From Druceiella hillmani (lineage: Eukaryota > Arthropoda > Insecta > Lepidoptera > Hepialidae), in the NCBI GenBank assembly GCA_039881145.1, contig JAYKKI010000037.1, positions 17,859,001 to 17,923,000 on the forward strand: DNA of 64,000 nt, read 5' to 3'. The translations under genes were made by a program, and so were the position numbers. The notes beneath the pieces were generated by a model. That model had not been told where the DNA came from and did not search any database. It saw only the letters and a list, made by a program, of their open reading frames with translations. This document shows, piece after piece, positions 1 through 10,974 of the stretch. Within the stretch, counting starts at the first letter, position 1, and each line of letters begins with the position of its first letter.

Positions 1-116
1 TGAGCTCCTACCAGATAAGTATGCTTTTACTATAGTCACTTTAATTCTTATTCTTGTAGTTCTCTAGCCTAAAAAGGAATTAAAAGGAAACAAATGAGGA
101 TAGTATATCTTTGTGT

Positions 117-120
<4 letters not shown>
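1..120. other. AT-rich flank, nothing seen
   Basis: Short AT-rich stretch leading into a TA tract. I see no coding, RNA or repeat signal in it. Confidence 0.5.
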
Positions 121-214
<94 letters not shown>

Positions 215-218
215 CATA
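121..218. repeat. (TA)n microsatellite
   Basis: About 98 bases of alternating T and A with a few G or C interruptions near 165, 195 and 215. Such tracts translate as Ile-Tyr runs on both strands; the open frame that crosses it is not a gene. Confidence 0.97.
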
Positions 219-547
219 TGCATTTTTTGTATAAACGAGGATAGTACATTTTAAATATTTTCTCCAATATGTGAGTATGAGGTAACCTCATGCCGAGACC
301 GGATGACTGTATTGGTTTCAAAGATACTATGGACTAAAAAGTTGAATAAAACAACAATACACCCACCGTCATTGAAACCGTGGGAATATAGCATGACAAA
401 TCCTAGACATTCTTCCTTAGTATGATTGTGAAACACCAGATGACTGTTCATAATTACAACGCGATCCCGTACGAATGATACCCTTTCGAACGCCGATCTT
501 TTCGAACGTCATACCTGTAATCGAGTGCTGCTCACGGATGAATCCAG
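219..547. other. unidentified, less AT-rich sequence
   Basis: This stretch is richer in G and C than the surrounding DNA and keeps a 66-codon frame open on the minus strand (451 to 251). I could not match that peptide to any family. It could be an old mobile-element fragment or the upstream part of whatever produced the open frames at 548-1139. Confidence 0.35.
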
Positions 548-943
548 GTGCAGCACATGAAAGAATTCCAACATGTTATCTCGAGTAAAATTATGGGAGG
601 GCGAAACTACGGAGGTAATCTGGAGAAAGATATGTTTAATATGACATCATTGGAAAAGACCTTCATGGTGGAGGGTCAGCTATGGTTTGAAGTGTCGTGT
701 ATTTATGGGCATGTACGGAATTACTTAATATTAAAAATGGATCCTAGACAGATTAGTGTTAAAATTTTAAAAGGGAATATTGTGCGTGTTTCTCTCTACA
801 TTGGCAATGGTTTACTTTCTATGCATGAAAATATTCATCCCATATCGCGGAGTATATTTGAAGTAAATTGCGTAGGTCCAAACAGAATTTTTGGAGTGAA
901 TAGCGTCCTCTTCAGCCTTAACTCTTCAAATTACGTCTCTTAA
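548..943 (+). CDS. unidentified open frame, 131 codons; possible gene remnant
   Basis: I do not recognise this protein. The frame starts at ATG 548 (a second Met follows three residues later) and ends at TAA 941-943. At 131 codons it is the longest open frame in the window, and its base composition is less AT-rich than the flanks, so it is a better coding candidate than most. The predicted peptide has no signal sequence or clear membrane segment; its middle and end alternate hydrophobic and polar residues, which suggests beta structure (for example ISVKILKGNIVRVSLYIGNG). A second frame starts four bases after its stop in another phase, so the two may be one broken coding region. A chance open frame or an eroded transposon segment remains possible. 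Confidence 0.3.
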   Translation: MQHMKEFQHVISSKIMGGRNYGGNLEKDMFNMTSLEKTFMVEGQLWFEVSCIYGHVRNYLILKMDPRQISVKILKGNIVRVSLYIGNGLLSMHENIHPISRSIFEVNCVGPNRIFGVNSVLFSLNSSNYVS

Positions 944-947
944 CCTT

Positions 948-1139
948 ATGAAATTTAAAAAGTTTGTTGGTGAAGGAATGGAATCAAATTCAAAACATTT
1001 ATTTAATAATTCTAGAAGGAGTGCGCGTTTACAGAAACAAGTAGTTTTAACAATAAAAGAAAGTGACATTAAGAAAAATTTCAATTCTCACTATGATGAA
1101 GTAAGAATGTTCATTGCAAGGAAAATTTCCTCATATTGA
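948..1139 (+). CDS. unidentified open frame, 63 codons, basic motif
   Basis: The frame starts at ATG 948, four bases downstream of the previous stop, and ends at TGA 1137-1139. The peptide is hydrophilic and lysine-rich, with a basic patch RRSARLQKQ near residues 24-32 that looks like a nuclear-localisation or DNA/histone-contact motif, and a likely helical C-terminal half. It lies one frame away from the 548-943 frame, which fits a single ancestral coding region broken by an indel; that is inference. No family was recognised. AT-rich DNA with T-rich runs follows directly. Confidence 0.25.
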   Translation: MKFKKFVGEGMESNSKHLFNNSRRSARLQKQVVLTIKESDIKKNFNSHYDEVRMFIARKISSY

Positions 1140-2274
1140 ACGTTTGTAAATTTCCTGCTTTTAAATTTATTTTTTTCTTTTTTCCTAACAATTCTAACCT
1201 TTTTTAATTAAACAGTTCAAACTTCATTAACTAAGTTTATTATTAGCGTAATAAATATAAACGTATCTTAATTTTGTTCTTTTGCGCCACACACAAAAAT
1301 ATCTAAAAGAAATATCCTTTTTTTCATTTTTTTTATATCTCATGATGCTATATAAAAAGAAAAAAAAGTATACTTTCAAAATAAAAAATAATAATTGTAC
1401 GTGCTGGTATTTCAATTGCAGTTTTGTCTATATTGTAATTTATATTAAATGAAAGGTAAAACTACGGTAATTTTTATTAAAGTGAATTCTTTTAAAATAA
1501 CAATTCCCTTAATTACTTTAATAGTAGTGTTGATAGCGGAACACGACATCCCCCATTATAATTTATTAAGCCTATGTTCTAACATTTCGGAGTAGTACAA
1601 ATTAAATAAATTATGGAACTCCAATGTACTATTGGATGGATGTGGCTAATATCTCATTAATATATCATGATAGGCTTGTGTTTAGGTTCACAGTATCGAT
1701 ACCAGCCGAAATAAGGTTTCATTAGCATTTTTTTATGATACATTAAAATTAAATAGACATTGTTGGTTGGTAAATCCACATCGAAATGGACGGTACCTTT
1801 TATTCTATGTCCTTGGTAAATTAAAAAAAATTATTTATGACCTTTAGGAGATTGTTCATTAAAAGTCTGGAATTTTAAAATGAACATCTGATAAGTTTCA
1901 TTCAAACACTACCCAAGACTCAGTAATGAAAACGAGAGATAGTTTCTCCTACTATAATGTGGATAACGATGAAATAACTTTACATTAGAGGTGGTTACTG
2001 TGTGGGATAATAATAAATATCAATTGCTGACTCATTTAGTACGAGTCATAGGTATTAATTATAATATGGACTAGAGTTATACTAGTTTAAATGTTAATGT
2101 TGTCGTATGTTTGTAAATTATATAAAAGTACAAAGAAGAACCTTACACAATCCTTAATTTTACAATCAATATTCTGTGAATGCGAAGTTTTTACAAGCAC
2201 ATATTTATAATATATAATATAATAAATGTATAGTCTTATTTAAAAACGGTGATCCTTGTTACAAAAATATTAGT
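1140..2274. other. AT-rich non-coding DNA
   Basis: More than a kilobase of AT-rich sequence with homopolymer T and A runs and short frames only. I see no motif, repeat or RNA gene that I can support. Confidence 0.55.
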
Positions 2275-2700
2275 ATGCTTGGATACATGGGTTCAATTAT
2301 CTCCAACAATGAAAATACTTTGGTCTAGAAAACTACTAAAATATAAATATCTGAGTTTAATACAAAGTTAAAATTCTATAAATCTTTGATCAAACCAATT
2401 CTCCTATATGGAAGTATTGAATTTTAGATAAACTGAAAAAGTAAACTTCAGAAAGACACCAAGAAGAAAGTTACATAAAAAAATCATTTGCTTAAGTAAT
2501 GCGCATTGAAATAAAAAAAAAACTTTCCCTGAATACAAGCTACCAGAAAAAAGGGGTTGACTAAATATCAGATGAATTGACTGAAATAAAAAAGACACTA
2601 ATGATATAAAGGTCAAACAATGAAAAGCCATTGGGAGTGGCAGGATTGGGAAGTAAAGACTAATTAAGATAACCTTGGACTAAATTGGCTATGGCCTTTG
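2275..2700 (+). pseudogene. non-LTR retrotransposon (LINE) reverse-transcriptase C-terminal fragment
   Basis: Three stretches, read in more than one frame, match the C-terminal end of LINE reverse transcriptases. At about 2278 the frame gives GYMGSIISNN, the 'YLGS.I...' block. At 2359-2426 it gives KLKFYKSLIKPILLYGS, the highly characteristic 'LY.tLI.PvllYGs' motif. At about 2465-2500 it gives RKLHKKIICLS, the usual basic block after it. A weaker continuation to about 2700 looks like the W-rich tail found downstream in RTE/CR1-type elements. The endonuclease and the catalytic palm (YADD) are absent, and stops and frameshifts separate the blocks, so this is a 5'-truncated, dead copy. The clade is not certain from these blocks alone. 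Confidence 0.7.
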
Positions 2701-4506
2701 AAAATAAGAAGTACTTGCAACAGCATTACGTCTATTCCAAGTAGAAAATCTAAATGTCTGTAACATGAACGAAAGTTGTGGGCATTTTCTTTGGTAGACT
2801 AGAAAATTTCAGCATATTTATTTACGAATTAGAATATTCTAATTAATTATTTTTTAGGTATATTCTCTTCGTGGACGCATTTAGCACCTCATTCTCTGTC
2901 CTCTGTGCGAAATGTGCGTGTCAAAGATCTAGATTTTTAATTAGGACGTGATTTTACTACATCTTAATCGATCATGGTCTCCACATTTATGTACTTTTAT
3001 GTATGTATATTTAATACATACTGTTCTTTTCCTAAAACTTAGAAATAGGTGACGATGGCGCAAAAAAATTACTTTGAATAAAAAATTAATTAAGAAGTAA
3101 TATATTTGTTATTTGAGATAGTTATTTTTTATAATAATTTTTTTGTTTGTTTTTGTAAATGTTTCACAATAATTTTTTGTTATTTACCTTATTAACTGGC
3201 GTTTGCTACTGATGTTTTTATAAATTTCTAGCGTTTATTCACGAATCGCGTATATACCGTATTCGTTCTAATTCACGCTACGTAATATATTTAATGGACC
3301 AGAATGTATTTACAAGTATAATTAGTATTATCATATTAAAAATTGACAATGAATTTCATTTAACCTTTCGAATATTCCGCCTGGAAATGATTCAATATTG
3401 AAATGCATGAAAATTACACAGAACCCAAAATTTTGTAGCATCATTAATCATTGTTTTCTTTTTACCTGTCTTCACTTTCACTAGTAATTTCAAAACTCAA
3501 ATAAAACTAAAGTTATCATTGTAAAATGAAATTGTTGAATAATCTCGTCAAGTATTTATCACGCAATTTGTTATGAAGTATTATAACGCAATCAGTTAAA
3601 TAGTCATTTAGAAAATGTTGAAAAATAAATTAATTACTCATCATTACAAAAGAAATTACGTAATTAATAACATTTTAACATTTTATTTAAAGTCATGACA
3701 TGTTATATTTTCAACATTACTGATTGTATTCTGAACTAGATTTGTTGCTGAAATTCAATATTAATATTTACCTCCATAGACAAAAAAGAATAATAGGTCG
3801 CAGGAAAAAATCGGAAAGTGTACTGACATTGAAAAACATTTTAGGCCTTTTTCTATTTAATTTATTAATTTTATAACAATTATGAGTTATAAATGATCTC
3901 CTACAGAGTTCATATAAATTCTGCAATGTTCTTATAAATTATATTTTGTAATGTCTTTTTGTTACATCCTACAAATTTTATGGAAAAACAAGTGTATAAG
4001 AATAAATTATTAAATATCGCGTGAGACGAAATTACAATAACTTTGACCTTACAATATAATTTTTCATATAACATTACAAGCCGTCGCCAAAACATACATG
4101 GATTACTAAAATGTCACTAATAACGGTAATTGCTTAATGATGGCAAAAACTAGACATATTTCTAAATATTCTCATTCTAAACTTTTAACAAACGGCAATA
4201 TTACTGACGATTTTGCGACAATATTACTAATGATTTCACGAATTTCTCTCATATGTTTGGGTCTCACGTGATTGGATCACACAGTCGTTTTTAAAATTTC
4301 TTTAATTTAAAAATAATATGAATATTTTTATTGATGTGTAGTCAACGTATGTAGCAAATTTTTTTTATATTATACTGTCGTTCGTAATGCTAAGTTTTTT
4401 ATTATTTAATATGTTTCTTCATATAAAATTATATATTCAAAATATCATCGTACTAAAATTATAACCTTTGTACACTATGGACACACACTGTAACACTGTA
4501 ACCTTT
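2701..4506. other. AT-rich non-coding DNA
   Basis: Apart from a generic AT-rich background with short open frames on both strands, nothing is recognisable. No splice-bounded open frame stood out. Confidence 0.55.
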
Positions 4507-4556
4507 ATACGCCAAAATAGAATTTAAGTAAATACTTAAATTCAATTTTGGCGTAT
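4507..4556. repeat. near-perfect palindrome, 24-bp arms
   Basis: The left arm (4507-4530) begins at the TACGCCAAAAT block. The right arm (4533-4556) is its reverse complement with one mismatch, and only two bases separate the arms. The loop is too short for a microRNA precursor. It could extrude as a cruciform, or be the fused terminal inverted repeats of a decayed DNA transposon. Confidence 0.85.
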
Positions 4557-5172
4557 CGAGGTACTTCTACTTGTATTATTTCCTCCAGAAATTAACGTAA
4601 AACTGCTTTTAAACCAATTTTCACGACATTAATTTAGAAAAATTGTTCCTTCAACAATTATAATATTTACATAGATAACGTAACTATTTTTTTATGAACT
4701 GTCGTCCATTATGCATTTGAATTTTGCAATTATTTTACAATTTAGTGCGTTTCTCATAATTAATTAATTTAAAATTATACTCACAAACTAACACTATAAA
4801 AGAAGAATTCCTTAACATGACAAGTTAACATACTAAAACTCAATTTCCACTTGAAATTTCCATGACGCTACCTGAACCAATTTACTTGATATCACATTAC
4901 GAATGGTTTTTGCATGTGTATTGCAGAACCTTTTTTTACATGTGTTAGCTTTTTTTAAGTTTCTGTAGTGAAACAACGTGTCCTTCCAATTTGGTTACCT
5001 CCGTCCGTTCGTCGTCCGTCTGTTAATTATAAGTTCACAATTTCTGCAATTTTAGACATATTTTCTTGAAACTGCACGTAGATGCTTCATATATAGACGG
5101 CAAATATAAATAGCAAATTTTGAAAAAAAAATATATTGTATGAATTTTATTATATCGTCAACACTAATAAAT
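4557..5172. other. AT-rich DNA with a possible dispersed-repeat fragment
   Basis: Mostly featureless. At about 4985-5110 there is a CCGTCCGTTCGTCGTCCGTC run followed by 'TTTCTTGAAACTGCAC' and 'AGATGCTTCATATATAGACGG'. This pattern, a pyrimidine-rich CCGT run and then a 'TTGAAACT' phrase, recalls an insect dispersed repeat, but I cannot name the family. Confidence 0.3.
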
Positions 5173-5634
5173 TATTTTTTTTATATTTAAAAGTACACCA
5201 GATATACAAGAATAATATCAGTACAATATTTATACCTCGATATACACACCACTCGCTTCACATTTCACTTTGTCTTGCGTAACCCCTGATTTTTTTATTT
5301 TTAACAGTACCTTAGATGTACTAGAATAATATCAGTACAATATTTATACCTCGATATACACACCACTCGCTTCACATTTCACTTTGTCTTGCGTAACCCC
5401 TGATTTTTTTATATTTAACAGTACCTTAGATGTACTAGAATAATATCAGTACAATATTTATACCTCGATATACACACCACTCGCTTCACATCTCACTTTG
5501 TCTTGCGTAACCCCTGATTTTTTTATATTTAACAGTACCTTAGATGTACTAGAATAATATCAGTACAATATTTATACCTCGATATACACACCACTCGCTT
5601 CACATTTCACTTTGTCTTGTGTAACCCTTGATTT
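5173..5634. repeat. tandem satellite, 114-bp unit, about 4 copies
   Basis: The block beginning GTACAATATTTATACCTCGA recurs at 5221, 5335, 5449 and 5563, an exact 114-base spacing each time. The last three units are almost identical (isolated substitutions only). The 5' part of the first unit is diverged (about 5180-5215) and the last unit drifts at its 3' end. The unit has no open frame of note. Exact spacing and low divergence point to recent unequal exchange or slippage, or to a fragment of a larger satellite. Confidence 0.95.
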
Positions 5635-6679
5635 ACATTAACCGTATTTGCATAAATTCGGCTTTCGGCTTGAAATTTGCCTTAAATAATGTTCTATTTT
5701 CTGACGTCTATTTGAATAAGTGTAATCCTTATAATTAAAATTGTTCCGTCCCCAGTGCGATTCAGTGTGGTATCTTTTGAGGGAAACCTTTCACAGACTA
5801 CAATAATGAAAATATAATTATTAATGCTAATTTAAGATTCCAAGATGGTCTGTAAAATTAAATGTCATTGCGTGCTTTAGATAAGATCTAAACAAAAAGT
5901 TTCCCATTTTTACTAGATACAAGGAAATTCATAAAATTTTAAGAACGATAGGATACTTAAGATCATGATTGGTTCATGACAGGTTGATAAATCTTAAAAA
6001 AATAAATTATCGTTTGTTCCATATAAATAAACACGGATAAAGGAATCGAATATAACTCTTCAAATATTTACCCTATGAGTGTAATTTATTCGCTGGTGTT
6101 GAGTATTGTAAATGCTGTCAATATAAAGTCTCTCTCTTTTATATTAATTACGAGTCAAAATTTTATTGCAAATTTTGTTTTTGAACACGGTTTGACTGCT
6201 AAAGAGTGCATGTTGCACATCCTTCCATTAAGCAAAATGAAACATTTTTACCAATTACGCAAATAAAATACTAGTCTCTAACCGAGCAATGGAGTTTTAC
6301 GATAAGTTTTGAGTGGGTGTTGCATAAGAACAAACATTTTTAAATGTGATTGTTTATGTTAATCAATTTTAACCAATCAACGAAAAGAGGGGTATCGTTA
6401 GACAAAATGTAACTTTCTTATTGTGCTAAAATTATTTCAGGACAGTTTTACAAAGTTAATAACAATAAGTTTTTTTGTTTTATTTATTTTTTAAATTTAT
6501 TTAAATTATGAATAAAGTATATGAAAACATACTTATGTGCACACAAAAATATTAAATACACTAATACTATTCAAGAATTTAAGTGAAATTCTTATCAATG
6601 GGCAGACTATTCCCTTCTTAGTCTCTTTTTCTCAAAATGGCCTATATAGTACAGATGAATAAAACTAGAAACTACATTC
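5635..6679. other. AT-rich non-coding DNA
   Basis: No supported feature. A 63-codon frame at 6075-6266 is hydrophobic and matches no family; I treat it as chance. Confidence 0.5.
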
Positions 6680-6965
6680 CGCTATAAGATGAAAACGCGT
6701 CTTTTCTCTGATATACCGATTGCAAATTTCATTCAATGGATTGAGTACGCAGAACCACATCAATACTAAAGAACGAGCCTTGCCAAGTGCATTGTCGCTA
6801 CGAGATAGAGAGTTCGTAAACCATAGTGCAGACACGCTGCCCTTATTAACTTCCGCTCTACTCTCGTTCGTTGCCCACAAAGGCTATGTTTGAAAATATA
6901 AATAGCGGAAACGTGACCGAGAAGAAGTTTTTCAGAAAGAAAAAGAAAATTGATTGTAAGTTTGA
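6680..6965 (+). promoter_or_regulatory. possible promoter with TATA box
   Basis: A patch with more G and C and more CpG than its surroundings ends in a good TATA box, TATAAATAG, at 6897-6905. A TCAG initiator-like element follows about 35 bases later (6932), slightly farther than usual, and a GTAAGT donor-like sequence lies at about 6956. Together these could be a core promoter and a short first exon on the plus strand. No coding exon can be joined to it. The minus strand of the same patch is open for 71 codons (6880-6665) without a recognisable product, so it may equally be a mobile-element remnant. Confidence 0.2.
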
Positions 6966-8254
6966 CACACTTCTAAGTAGGATTTTAATTTCATTTCATT
7001 ATTTCAAAAATAACTTGGCTTGAGCAATTTATGTCATCATTTTTCATTTAACTTATTATTTGCACTAAAAAAATCAAAATTTCTTTAGAAATATCCTTTT
7101 GAAAAGTAATTTCTTCTACTTTGTATAAAACGTCACAATTAATGAATCCCCACAAATAAAAAAGTAACCAAAACTAAATTAAATCACTTAAACTTTTAAT
7201 TATGAAGTGTGAATATCGTAATAGTTTTAGAAAAATTCAACACATGTTCATATTGAGGGAAAACGTTAAGTTTTCACCCAATATCAAATTATTGCATTAC
7301 GAATCAGTTTCTTCGTCAGCCTTTATTACAACTGTTTTATTGTAAACCGTTTCACGTGCAAAGGTGAAATTGTAGATGTAATGATAAAGGATAGTAACAC
7401 TCGTATATCTTACAAATATTCATATTTATAAGACAATTTCAGAGTAGAAAACTAAAGTAATATTTTTTTTAAATTTCATATATTGTGTGAGACAGTTATG
7501 GAAAAAGTTCAATTAATTAATATAAATTATAAGAATCATAATTATTTTGTGGGTTATAAATTAAAATGTACAAAAATATAATTGGTGAAGAGTGCTTAAT
7601 TACGTTTTTCTCTCTTACTAAAATTAAAATGATGAAAAAACGGACTTGGTGAAAGTATGTCCAAACGTCACCAAATGATTATTGCGATGATTCTAAAGTT
7701 TATAGTTTCTGTGGTCTTCGCGATATATTTAGACATGTGAAATGTATATTAGCAATATATTTAAACAAAATAAGAAATATCACTTTTTGTGAATAGATTA
7801 ATAGAAAACATCATGCAAACTAAGCTTAACATTTAAGAAAACGCATGACCCTCGTAGCACGAGTTTAGCAACATAATTAATTGGTATTATTTCAAAGTAT
7901 CACATTCGTTATAATAATATAGTATCATAATTTCAAAATTGCCTTTTCACTATCAATACATTTCGAAATAAAAAATTTGGCAATGAAATTACTTCCGAAT
8001 TAGCTAGACATTCTCAGAAAATTAATTACTTTAATAGTGAAAAGAAAAAAAAACGAGTGTGGTTTAGACCACACAACTGAAGTAAAACTTCAAATTCACA
8101 AAATATGAACTTTAAAATGAATTTACAATTTTATTCACTATAAACGTAGAATATTTAATGTATTGAACAAAATAATAATTTATAAAATTGTTCAAGAACG
8201 AAATGAAATTACAAAATAATGAAAAAATCACCGTTCGCGTAACACTAGCAAACT
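6966..8254. other. AT-rich non-coding DNA
   Basis: Long AT-rich stretch with no repeat structure or splice-bounded open frame that I could support. Confidence 0.55.
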
Positions 8255-8256
8255 CG

Positions 8257-8331
<75 letters not shown>
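8255..8331. repeat. compound (CA)n(TA)n microsatellite
   Basis: A short CA run (8255-8270) passes directly into about 60 bases of TA. Open frames crossing it are repeat translations. Confidence 0.97.
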
Positions 8332-8334
<3 letters not shown>

Positions 8335-8336
8335 TG

Positions 8337-8508
8337 CACTGGCTACGAGAGGAAGAGAGAAAGAAAATGTGCGCGCGCGCTGCTCTCTCTTGCTCCTACA
8401 GTGTGATACAGACAATAGGCTTGCACTGTGTCTTAGATATACGAAACATAACTGGCTATAAGAGAAAGAGAGAAAGAAAATGTGTGCTCTCTCTTGTCCC
8501 TACAGTAA
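8337..8508. repeat. duplicated purine-rich unit with CG run
   Basis: Two related copies of a roughly 60-base unit lie at 8337-8402 and 8450-8508. Both start ACTGGCTA, run through a GAGAAAGAGAGAAAGAAAATGTG block, and end in CTCTCTTG.TCCTACAG-type sequence. The first copy carries a GCGCGCGCGC run missing from the second. The purine and pyrimidine halves are roughly complementary, so each unit can fold on itself. A CT-rich, CpG-richer tail continues to about 8640. Confidence 0.8.
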
Positions 8509-9296
8509 TATACGAAACGTAATTCTCTCTCTTTCTGTCTCCACTAATTTATATCTCCCTCTCAACTTCCGTTCGCCTCGCCCGATCACACTTTTCCTAA
8601 CGCTCTCGTCACGCATTCACCATGTTACTCCCCAAGTCAAGCGTGCGTAAAGAGTTTAACTTCAAAACTTTTTTGATATAATTTCATAACGGTAATATTA
8701 TCTTGTGCACACATTTAAGTTGATCATAACCATACGATATATTACCTGTGTGTTTCTTTCTGTATTGGTTAGTACTAGACTTTTTTAAAGTTTCAAGCTT
8801 AGTCAAAAATTTATTAGAGTAATAATTTCAAAAATGTACAGTTAAAATGTTGTATTATTATAATTTCAATATCATCTATACGGAAATAATAGAAATTTCT
8901 GTATGGAAATAAATCAATTTAAATAAAAATGATGAGTATGAAAAGTAAAAAATTAAAAGCAAAAAATAGGTTACAACACACTAAATATACTATTGAAACT
9001 ATTTTTTAGCAATAGATTTAAAAATATACGCGTTTAAGAATGCTCTGTTTCTTTGTTTTTATATATTAGACTTACACGTTAGAGATAGGACGCCCAACAA
9101 GCAATGACGTGCAATGTTTAAAAATATACCCGCGCACCCAACACATGTTTCAACCTGCATATCGCGGTAAAGTAGAGCTAAGCCAGCTACGAAACGTATA
9201 TAGTTGATGAGTAGTTATCAAATATTTTTCGATAATATAACTCATTATTGTTGGGTAAAAACCTTGTTGACCAGTGAGAGTATAAAGTATTAAATT

Positions 9297-9301
<5 letters not shown>
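8509..9301. other. CT-rich then AT-rich non-coding DNA
   Basis: The first 130 bases are CT-rich with several CpGs; the rest is AT-rich. No gene or repeat is supported. The stretch around 9070-9200 is slightly richer in G and C but has no usable frame. Confidence 0.45.

Positions 9302-9336
<35 letters not shown>
9302..9336. repeat. (TA)n microsatellite
   Basis: Uninterrupted alternating A and T, about 35 bases. Confidence 0.97.
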
Positions 9337-9338
<2 letters not shown>

Positions 9339-10154
9339 CACTAAATACACTTAATATTATACTTACTTATGCTTAATTAATTTATAAATAACTACAATAA
9401 AATTAGTTTTACAATAATTAGATTTCAGAGCCGAAACTTTATCGCAATTTGAAACATTTACTGTAAAGTTTTAAGGGCAAAGAAACGTTAAAACAGCTTG
9501 AATATGTAAATAATAAAGTGTCTGCAATTTTAAACGACGGAATTTAATTTCGTTATGCAATTTTGCTTCATACGATATAGAGGTTCATTCTATTTCCCTT
9601 TCCACTATATCCTGCTTTCGACACTTCACTTTATCACCAAAAACAACTTTAGAAGACTATGCAATTTCGAGTCATTTGAAGATCATTTTAATTTTTTTTT
9701 TGGTGAAAAGCCTCAGTGTGTTGTCTGTATATGTATTATAATACAGAGTATAAAATATGCGTGGTTTTCCATCCGCTATTCTCTCATTTATTATTTTGAT
9801 TTCTTAATAATTATTACTAATTACATTCCTTTTGATAAAAAAATCAAATAATTCTGATGTTATTTAAATATGTAATTATAATTGTTATTCGGGTATGTAT
9901 TTAAAAAATCCATATTTTAATAAACTTAAAACGGTTAATCATTATGTTTTTGTAGTTATATAGCTTATCATTCTCATATATTATTATTTAATTTTTTTTT
10001 CCTTTAAATTATGTTCCTGAATGATGGATTATTATTCAAACGAAGTAATAACATATTTCAGGCGTAAAACTCTGATATGTTTAAAAGAGCTCATTGGTAT
10101 ATCCATAATAATGATGACATTTGCCGTAATAGCAAGACTTGTGTTAAAAAATTG

Positions 10155-10163
<9 letters not shown>
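9337..10163. other. AT-rich non-coding DNA
   Basis: Contains a 98-codon frame at 9555-9851 whose peptide is dominated by Phe, Ile and Tyr, as expected of AT-rich DNA translated by chance. No family match. Nothing else seen. Confidence 0.5.

Positions 10164-10194
<31 letters not shown>
10164..10194. repeat. (TA)n microsatellite
   Basis: About 31 bases of alternating A and T. Open frames on both strands here are produced by the tract. Confidence 0.97.
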
Positions 10195-10195
<1 letters not shown>

Positions 10196-10974
10196 CCTTG
10201 AATCTTGTTCTAAAGGATAGCAGATAGTAAAATAAAAATGAACTATTTATTACAGGTGTATTCACGGTATTTATGGTATATAAATACAATCCGATTTATA
10301 TGTAAATACAAAACGAACGTTCTTCGAATTCTTTTTAACTTAAACAGATTGCTGGAAACTATCTCGTACTTACTTTCTCTAAACTAAAAAGTTAATTTGA
10401 CGTAGATAATTTATTTAATTGTAAATATAGTTATTAAGTAACGCCTTTACCTGAGTAAATATCCATGTCCGACTTAACAAGCTTCTATTCAAATCGATTT
10501 CATTCTCTCTACGCGAGTTAAATTATTCCATTTCGCATCGTATTCCAACATCTATTCGAGCTACAGAACCTAAATTAGTGATGAGCACCGTGAATTTCGC
10601 GTTATGTGTTCGACCGTTACGACCCTCGTTTTAGTTATACTATTGATATCAAACATTAAACTTGATGTAGAATACTGTTGCTACCAGAAAGCTATATATT
10701 TAATCGATAATATTCAATATGTATTGATTCGATAAGACTTATTAAAAAGTCTCGGTTGTATTCGCCGTTATTAAATCTTATTACGCGAACGTAAAACGAC
10801 ATTTATAAATGGGGTATCTTATATTCTATCGTTACTTCATGGTATCGGTCTTAAAATTAGATTCAAATTTTGCATTTTTTACTTATATTTTCATTCATTG
10901 TCGTTTAGAACAAAGAAAAATCTGCATAGAATGTGTTATTCGTGTATGACACCTTTATTCTTCATTATTTTCAG
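10195..10974. other. AT-rich non-coding DNA
   Basis: No supported feature. The part at 10480-10640 has more CpG than its surroundings but shows no frame or repeat. The last 20 bases form the pyrimidine tract before the candidate exon at 10975. Confidence 0.45.

Noticed and set aside
4507..4556. microRNA precursor
   Set aside because: Arms are separated by only two bases, too small for a hairpin loop, and there is no lower stem.
5173..5634. CRISPR-like array
   Set aside because: Units are contiguous and identical throughout the 114 bases with no unique spacers, and the context is a eukaryotic genome.
9555..9851. 98-codon plus-strand frame
   Set aside because: Phe/Ile/Tyr-rich composition typical of translated AT-rich DNA, no domain, no splice or promoter context.
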